From Chloroflexi bacterium 44-23 (GTDB taxonomy: Bacteria; Chloroflexota; Anaerolineae; Anaerolineales; Anaerolineaceae), in contig MKUW01000022.1 of assembly GCA_001899005.1 (NCBI GenBank), forward strand, positions 1 to 57,782: a stretch of DNA of 57,782 bases, in the 5' to 3' direction. Shown here piece after piece: positions 53,028 through 57,782 of the stretch. Numbering within the stretch: the first letter of the stretch is position 1; each line of letters starts with the position of its first letter. The notes below the pieces were generated by a model, which saw only the letters and a list, made by a program, of their open reading frames with translations, did not search any database and was not told the DNA's origin. A program made the position numbers and the translations under genes.

Positions 53028-53744
53028 ATGAAATTACCAGACGAAGTTAGTGAGACTCTCAAATCATATGTTTATGTTTACATTGACCCTCGCAACGGTC
53101 AACCTTTTTACATTGGTAAGGGAAAAGGGAATCGTATTTTTTCTCATCTTGAAGATCAATCTGAAACAGAAAAGGTGCAAAGAATTGTGGAAATTCGTCA
53201 AAACGGACTAGAACCCAGAATTGATCTTTTACGATATGGCCTGACAGATGCGGAGGCAGTATTGGTAGAGGCAGCTGCAATTGATTTGATTGGGAAATCC
53301 AATCTCACTAATAAGATGGCCGGGTATCATAGCCACTCTTTTGGTCGTATATCGTCTCAGGAGATAATTATTATGGCGTCAGCAAAAGAAACAATTGTAA
53401 AACATAGAGCATTATTAATTACGATTAATAAAATGTATCGCAGTGATATGGCATCCGATGAACTTTATGAAGCCACGCGCGGTGTCTGGGTGGTCGGTCC
53501 CAGAAGGGAAAATGCACAATATGCAATGGCGGTCTATCAGGGCATTGTCCGGGAAGTTTACCGTATTAACAAATGGTATCCTGCAGGCACCCTGGCATAT
53601 ACATATCGTGACCAACAAGAGATGAAAGCATATAAAGGCCGCTGGGAATTTGATGGCGTAATTGCCTACGATATACGGGATCAATACGTCAATTTTTCAG
53701 TTGGCAAAGGTGGGCAAAATCCAATCCGGTATGTAAATTGTTAA
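53028..53744 (+). CDS. GIY-YIG nuclease domain protein (LEM-3-like)
   Basis: A 238-aa protein. Residues about 12-90 are a GIY-YIG domain: YVYVYIDPRNGQPFYIGKGK (variant GIY...YIG), then Arg in GNRIFSHL, and the metal-ligand Glu in LVEAAAIDLIG. Residues about 130-238 form a domain of Trp/Tyr-rich strands (VYQGIVREVYRINKWYPAG, RWEFDGVIAYD, NPIRYVNC), the family-specific C-terminal domain of bacterial LEM-3-like proteins, perhaps a PUA-like base reader. The ATG at 53028 has no strong ribosome site. It is a single gene in the island and could act in restriction or repair. Confidence 0.85.
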   Translation: MKLPDEVSETLKSYVYVYIDPRNGQPFYIGKGKGNRIFSHLEDQSETEKVQRIVEIRQNGLEPRIDLLRYGLTDAEAVLVEAAAIDLIGKSNLTNKMAGYHSHSFGRISSQEIIIMASAKETIVKHRALLITINKMYRSDMASDELYEATRGVWVVGPRRENAQYAMAVYQGIVREVYRINKWYPAGTLAYTYRDQQEMKAYKGRWEFDGVIAYDIRDQYVNFSVGKGGQNPIRYVNC

Positions 53745-53900
53745 CAAACCAATATTTAGGTTCATTAATACGAAATTATTTACAGGTTTGTTAGATATGA
53801 GTGAATTTCATAATTCGTATAAACAGTGGAGTTTCTTCAAATTTCTTTTCATAAGAAAACTATCCTATAATAAATAAAATAAACCCTTTTCAGGTGGCAA

Positions 53901-55097
53901 ATGACTTCAGAAAAATACCAATTATCAGCTGATATCCCAAAATTCGATGATGCGAGAGCTTTCTTGATTGCTATTGAAGGTGAAAGTCAATCTATTTATC
54001 GAGAAATGACTAATGCAATTAGGGGGCAGCGAGGTAGCCCTCAGGATAATGTAAATTGGACAAACCCAAATGAATGGATTCCAGATCGCCTATCAGGTCG
54101 GTTAAGTAAATTATCATTTAAAGTTTGGGAAAAGTCTAATCACAAGGTAAACCCTCGCCATTCAAGGTGAACAATTCGTTTTTGCAAACGTTACGGTTTT
54201 TTGGAGACCCACCAAGGTGATATCTACACAATAACTGAAAGCGGGAAATTATTTTTAACTGGAAATGAAAAATTAGAAGCATTTGTTGATCAGAAAGAAG
54301 GTTTGATTTTTGTGCTTTCTTTAATTAGTGAAAATAATCCAGCCCGAAGAGGTGAACTTTTACCTGCATTTTCAGAATATTGTAGGGATTCCACCACTTT
54401 TCAATCTGATATTGTTATTCGTACCGCTTTATATGAACGGTTGATAAATCTTCAAGATCGTAATTTTATTTCACGAAGTGGGGTAAATTATGGAATTGAA
54501 GAGTTGGGTGTGGAATATCTTGAAAACCTGTTTAATTCAGGTACGATTCTGGATGATGAAACCAAGATTAATAAGGCTCGTCGATTGGTCCGGGAAATGT
54601 ACATTGAAACAAGGGAAGAGCTTATGCAACATCTTTTATCTATGGATCCATTTAAATTTGAACATTTAATTAAACTGGTGTTGGAAGAGATAGGATACAC
54701 AGATGTAACTGTAACTTCACCAACCAATGATAAGGGTGTTGATGTAGTAGCAAATATCGAATTAGGAATCAGTTCAGTAAGAGAAGTCGTTCAAGTTAAA
54801 CGTTATCAAATAACGAATAGAATGACCCGTCGCACATTGGATGAACTGCGTGGTTCTTTACATCGCTTTAATGCGGTGAGAGGTTCGATTATCACTACTG
54901 GTGATTTTTCCAGTGGGGCGCTGAAAGCTTCCTTTGAAAAAAACGCAGCGCCAATCACATTAATTAATGGGGAAAAACTGTTAGATTTGATGGTTGCAAA
55001 TGAAATTGGAATTAAAAAGAATTCCTTGGATTATTTTCTGTTCGATGCTAAAAAGATAATGCAGTTTGAAGAGAATGTGGAAGAGATAGATGAATAA
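53901..55097 (+). pseudogene. Mrr-like restriction endonuclease, interrupted by one in-frame TGA
   Basis: One reading frame runs from ATG 53901 to 55097 (398 sense codons) but for a single TGA at 54168-54170. The part before it (89 aa, helical) and the part after it continue the same frame, with no frameshift. The winged-helix N-terminus leads to a long linker and a C-terminal Mrr catalytic domain: FKFEHLIKLVLEEIGYTDV, Asp in DKGVDVV, Gln-x-Lys in VVQVKRY, and RGSIITTGDFSS. The nuclease residues are intact. TGG to TGA at a likely Trp would explain the break. An internal start after the stop would lose the N-terminus. It may be a recent pseudogene, a sequencing error or readthrough. Confidence 0.8.
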
Positions 55098-55420
55098 AGA
55101 AATTGGAAATGAACACATATTTAGGAGAATGGCATATATCGAACAGTTTTTTTTTGGCTATCTAGCTTTCAAATTTAACTGTAGTCCTGAAAATCTCGCT
55201 ATCGAATGTTTAATATTTTGCTGAAACGGCCCCAAATTGCCAGAGGAACTTACGTTGAAATCTTTTTGAATATTAACATTGTCTTTCCTCATAATGTAAT
55301 TTTTTAAACAAAAGGCAATCATAAGGTTACTATTACATTTTGATATTATTGCATCAAATCTTATGATTACAAATAAAGAAAATTTTAAATAAATGAAAGA
55401 AATTTTAACTAGGAGATGAT
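55098..55420. other. AT-rich gap before the GmrSD-like gene
   Basis: No gene is seen. The reverse-strand open frame at 55158-55439 has no ribosome site and no protein-like composition. The region is about 70% A/T by eye and probably holds the promoter of the next gene; the ribosome site AACTAGGAGATGAT ends the gap. Confidence 0.55.
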
Positions 55421-57538
55421 ATGGCTGAATGGGAAGCATTGAAAATTCATGACGTAGTTCAAGACATTAGTGATAATTTGATCGTATTACCGGTAATTCA
55501 GCGAAGTCTTGTTTGGGATGAAGAAAAAATGGAACTGCTCTTCGATTCTCTATTAAAAGGCAATTCTTTTGGTGGAATTATGTCCTTGGAAGAAGAAAAA
55601 GGGGCTCAACCACTTTTCGCATTCCGTCAATTTTCAAAAGAAGGTGAATTACACGATTCGAATTTACCCTCGGTTTTAGACAACAACACAACTCTTATCA
55701 TTGATGGCCAACAACGCCTTCAGGCATTTTATATGGGTTTAAAGGGCGGGGTGAATGGTAAAAACTTGTACCTTAACCTGGTCAGCCAGATAGACTACGA
55801 TTTTGAATTTGCCGGGCAGACCAGTGATCTAGCAACAACCAGAAAAGAAGATAATATTGAAATCCCTATGATTTGGTACCTGGTGCCCGATTTATACACA
55901 CGTCTCCATAAGGTTGGGAACGATGATTATAGAGTTTCATCTGAAATAATAAAAATCCGCAATATTCAAAATGAAACACTCAAGGAACTTGTTATTTCAA
56001 ATGTCAAACGATTTGAAAGAGCGATTTTTGGGAGTAAGTCACTGGGAATTTCAAAAGTATTCATAGACCAAACCAACCCGGATGGAGAACGTCGACGAAT
56101 GGTTGAACTCTTTCGGCGTTTGAACGACGGGGGTACCCGTCTTTCCGCTTTTGATCTCGCAGCCTCAGCCCTCAAAGGATTTGATTATCGTCTTGAGGGT
56201 TTTTTAAGGCATGAAATACCTCAATTCGCAGATATTGGTTTTGGCCAGGATGAAGTTATTAAGCTGATCTTCCTGCTTCAGGATAACCATACCAAGGAGG
56301 TCACTGATATTAAAAAAGAAGATGCGGAATTTACTATTCAAAATGCCCCTCGAATTATAAGGTCACTTGAAGTGTTACGCCAACTACTGAAAGATTCAGG
56401 GTTGTATGAATACTATAATGCTGGTGGGCGTTCTGTTATTCCCCTCTACTTCGTCGCTTATCATATTTTTTATAAGAATGGAACGACTGACAGTCTTTCA
56501 AATGCGTATTCCAACTATGATGCTAACAACCCTGATTTCACCAATATCAGGCAATGGCTATACATTTCTTTGCTCAATGGTGTATTCAGTAGAGGGAAAG
56601 GTTGGATTCCATATATTACGGGAGTTCGGAAAATTTTGAATACTTTATCTAAATATAAGGGGAATCTCTTTCCTGCAGAAGAACTATTTTCCATTTACGA
56701 ATCCCATCCTCTGATTTTTAATCGTGAAATAAGCGAGCCTAATCTTGCGAACTGGGACATGACTTTCGCTTTTTACCTGATGTATAACCCGCATGGCACA
56801 ATCGGCCGGGATATTGATCATATTCAACCAAAATCCCTTTTGCAGCAAGCGAATATTTCTGCTAAAAAGATCCATTCTCTTAGCAATTATCAACTTTTAG
56901 ACCAAGGGACAAATCGTGTCATAAAACGCGCTAAGGAGTTAAATAAATGGCTGGCCGACTGGAAAGAAACCGAACTAAACCAATACCTTGAAAAACATCT
57001 AATACCCCAAGACCCCAATTTATGGTTATTGGATAATTTTGATGCGTTTTTATCTGAGCGCTCCAAAATGATAGTGGAAAAAATTCAACAAGCAATCCCT
57101 ACTGTATCAAAAGAGTCTCATAAAACTGAATCAATCCATCCTCAGGTTGAAAAACCAACTGTTAATATGTCTGGTGCAGCGCAATTGACCAAGTCACAAC
57201 GCGATCCAGAGAAATGGTTATCAGAGGTTGCTGACCAAAATGGTTGTGGTCATGAGTTTCGTCAGATTGTTGGTGCAATGCGGTCAGTGGGCTTATATGC
57301 TCGCTTCCAAAACAATTGGTGGATTGTGATGTTTACTCCACAAAAGAACCGTAATCATTCATTATTTGAGGTTGGAGCTGATCTGATGATTTGGATCTAT
57401 TCAAATAAAATTGCTAATTACCTGGATTCACCGATTGAAGATGTAAAAAAGAAGTTAGATTTTGGCAAACAATTAGATCCAAAGGATGTTCCGCAATGGG
57501 TTGAGAATTTACAAGGATTATTTTCAACCAAAACATAA
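55421..57538 (+). CDS. GmrSD/DUF262-type restriction protein
   Basis: A 705-aa protein. The DUF262 (ParB-like) domain covers about residues 1-280, with the start VLPVIQRSLVWDEEKMELLF (22-41) and the nucleotide-binding signature IDGQQRLQAF (94-103). The middle domain ends in an HNH-type (DUF1524-like) nuclease: DIDHIQPKSLL (about 463-473) then NYQLLDQGTNRVIKRAKE. A third domain (about 600-705; DPEKWLSEVADQNGCG, NNWWIVMFTP) follows. This is the layout of GmrSD-type type IV enzymes that cut modified phage DNA with an NTP. The ATG follows TAGGAGATGAT. Alternative names are BrxU-like or DUF262 effector. Confidence 0.85.
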   Translation: MAEWEALKIHDVVQDISDNLIVLPVIQRSLVWDEEKMELLFDSLLKGNSFGGIMSLEEEKGAQPLFAFRQFSKEGELHDSNLPSVLDNNTTLIIDGQQRLQAFYMGLKGGVNGKNLYLNLVSQIDYDFEFAGQTSDLATTRKEDNIEIPMIWYLVPDLYTRLHKVGNDDYRVSSEIIKIRNIQNETLKELVISNVKRFERAIFGSKSLGISKVFIDQTNPDGERRRMVELFRRLNDGGTRLSAFDLAASALKGFDYRLEGFLRHEIPQFADIGFGQDEVIKLIFLLQDNHTKEVTDIKKEDAEFTIQNAPRIIRSLEVLRQLLKDSGLYEYYNAGGRSVIPLYFVAYHIFYKNGTTDSLSNAYSNYDANNPDFTNIRQWLYISLLNGVFSRGKGWIPYITGVRKILNTLSKYKGNLFPAEELFSIYESHPLIFNREISEPNLANWDMTFAFYLMYNPHGTIGRDIDHIQPKSLLQQANISAKKIHSLSNYQLLDQGTNRVIKRAKELNKWLADWKETELNQYLEKHLIPQDPNLWLLDNFDAFLSERSKMIVEKIQQAIPTVSKESHKTESIHPQVEKPTVNMSGAAQLTKSQRDPEKWLSEVADQNGCGHEFRQIVGAMRSVGLYARFQNNWWIVMFTPQKNRNHSLFEVGADLMIWIYSNKIANYLDSPIEDVKKKLDFGKQLDPKDVPQWVENLQGLFSTKT

Positions 57539-57736
57539 TGATGGAGAGAAATCAATATTTAACGTAACTACACTGTCTTTTGACTTAAATGCCCTGATTC
57601 TTGTGCAAATTTGAACTCCCCTCATTACTGAGAACTCCTCACTTTTCCCCCCCAAAATCCTCCCGGCAAAGCGCGTGACTTGGCGTGCATCTTATGGTAT
57701 CTTTAACGGATCAGCAAACATTCAACACAGGATCCT
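57539..57736. repeat. Intergenic end of the island with a partial dispersed repeat
   Basis: At 57563-57580, CGTAACTACACTGTCTTTT matches the first part of the 130-bp dispersed repeat (copies at 2587, 2890 and 31309). Base composition returns to moderate GC after 57600, so the island probably ends here. Nothing else is seen in this stretch. Confidence 0.5.
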
Positions 57737-57782
57737 ATGCCAGAATTTGACTTCAATTTCGAAATACCCTTACCGCAACGAC
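57737..57782 (+). CDS. Start of a gene cut by the window edge
   Basis: ATG at 57737, preceded by ACAGGATCCT (a moderate ribosome site, AGGA), opens a frame that stays open to the end of the window: MPEFDFNFEIPLPQR. The composition is plausible for a real N-terminus, but the family cannot be judged from 15 residues. Confidence 0.45.
   Translation, partial: MPEFDFNFEIPLPQR

Noticed and set aside
55158..55439. Reverse-strand 93-codon frame in the AT-rich gap
   Set aside because: No ribosome site, random composition, and its start overlaps the GmrSD-like gene.

Overview
The window looks like a chromosomal segment of a member of the Chloroflexota, probably Anaerolineae-like. This is inferred from protein style, not from a marker gene: SGNH proteins with a GDC block, large Thr/Pro-linked TadE/PA14 surface proteins, a PIG-V-like mannosyltransferase, and intergenic space full of small dispersed and tandem repeats. 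Housekeeping genes are of moderate GC. The last third (about 42.2-57.5 kb) is clearly more AT-rich and reads as an acquired defence island.

Layout. 1-11.8 kb: metabolic and accessory genes (inositol-monophosphatase family enzyme, SGNH-like lipase fold protein, FAD-dependent dehydrogenase, GNAT+SDR pair, aldo/keto reductase, methyltransferase+PIG-V mannosyltransferase pair), separated by unusually long repeat-rich intergenic tracts and one RHS/YD-repeat remnant. 12.0-22.3 kb: a compact phage-type packaging and structural module (small-subunit-like protein, large terminase, portal, prohead protease fused to an HK97-type capsid, holin-like protein, GH25 lysozyme, two small proteins, two large tail/baseplate-like proteins). 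It has no integrase, repressor, replication gene or tape measure in the window, so it may be a domesticated particle (GTA-like) or a decayed prophage. 22.4-27.9 kb: three TadE/TadG-type surface proteins in one operon, one with a von Willebrand A domain and one with two PA14 domains and a long Thr/Pro tail; a CPBP-like membrane protease follows. 29.2-31.1 kb: a tRNA-Asn with its own promoter and terminator, then an AbiE type IV toxin-antitoxin operon with a visible promoter and overlapping inverted repeat.

31.7-34.5 kb: an ABC export operon whose permease is fused to a YhfC-type intramembrane protease. 34.9-38.3 kb: housekeeping genes (primary sigma factor, YceD/DUF177, RdgB pyrophosphatase, DDAH-like hydrolase) and a convergent SMP-30 lactonase. 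39.2-40.2 kb: a GT-rich low-complexity tract, then about nine tandem 80-bp units each carrying a hairpin. 40.4-41.9 kb: a beta-roll membrane-anchored protein and a two-domain hypothetical.

42.2-57.5 kb: the defence island. One tightly packed operon encodes type I restriction-modification (HsdM, HsdS, HsdR), a YgjP metallopeptidase, a 97-aa protein, an endonuclease-III-like HhH-GPD glycosylase with a 4-Cys cluster, and a 56-aa protein. It is followed by an HsdR-N-like nuclease, a GIY-YIG protein, an Mrr-like nuclease interrupted by one in-frame TGA, and a GmrSD/DUF262-type protein. The strongest candidates for something new are the minimal phage-like module with its nested capsid start, the protease-permease fusion, and the glycosylase plus metallopeptidase embedded in the Hsd operon.
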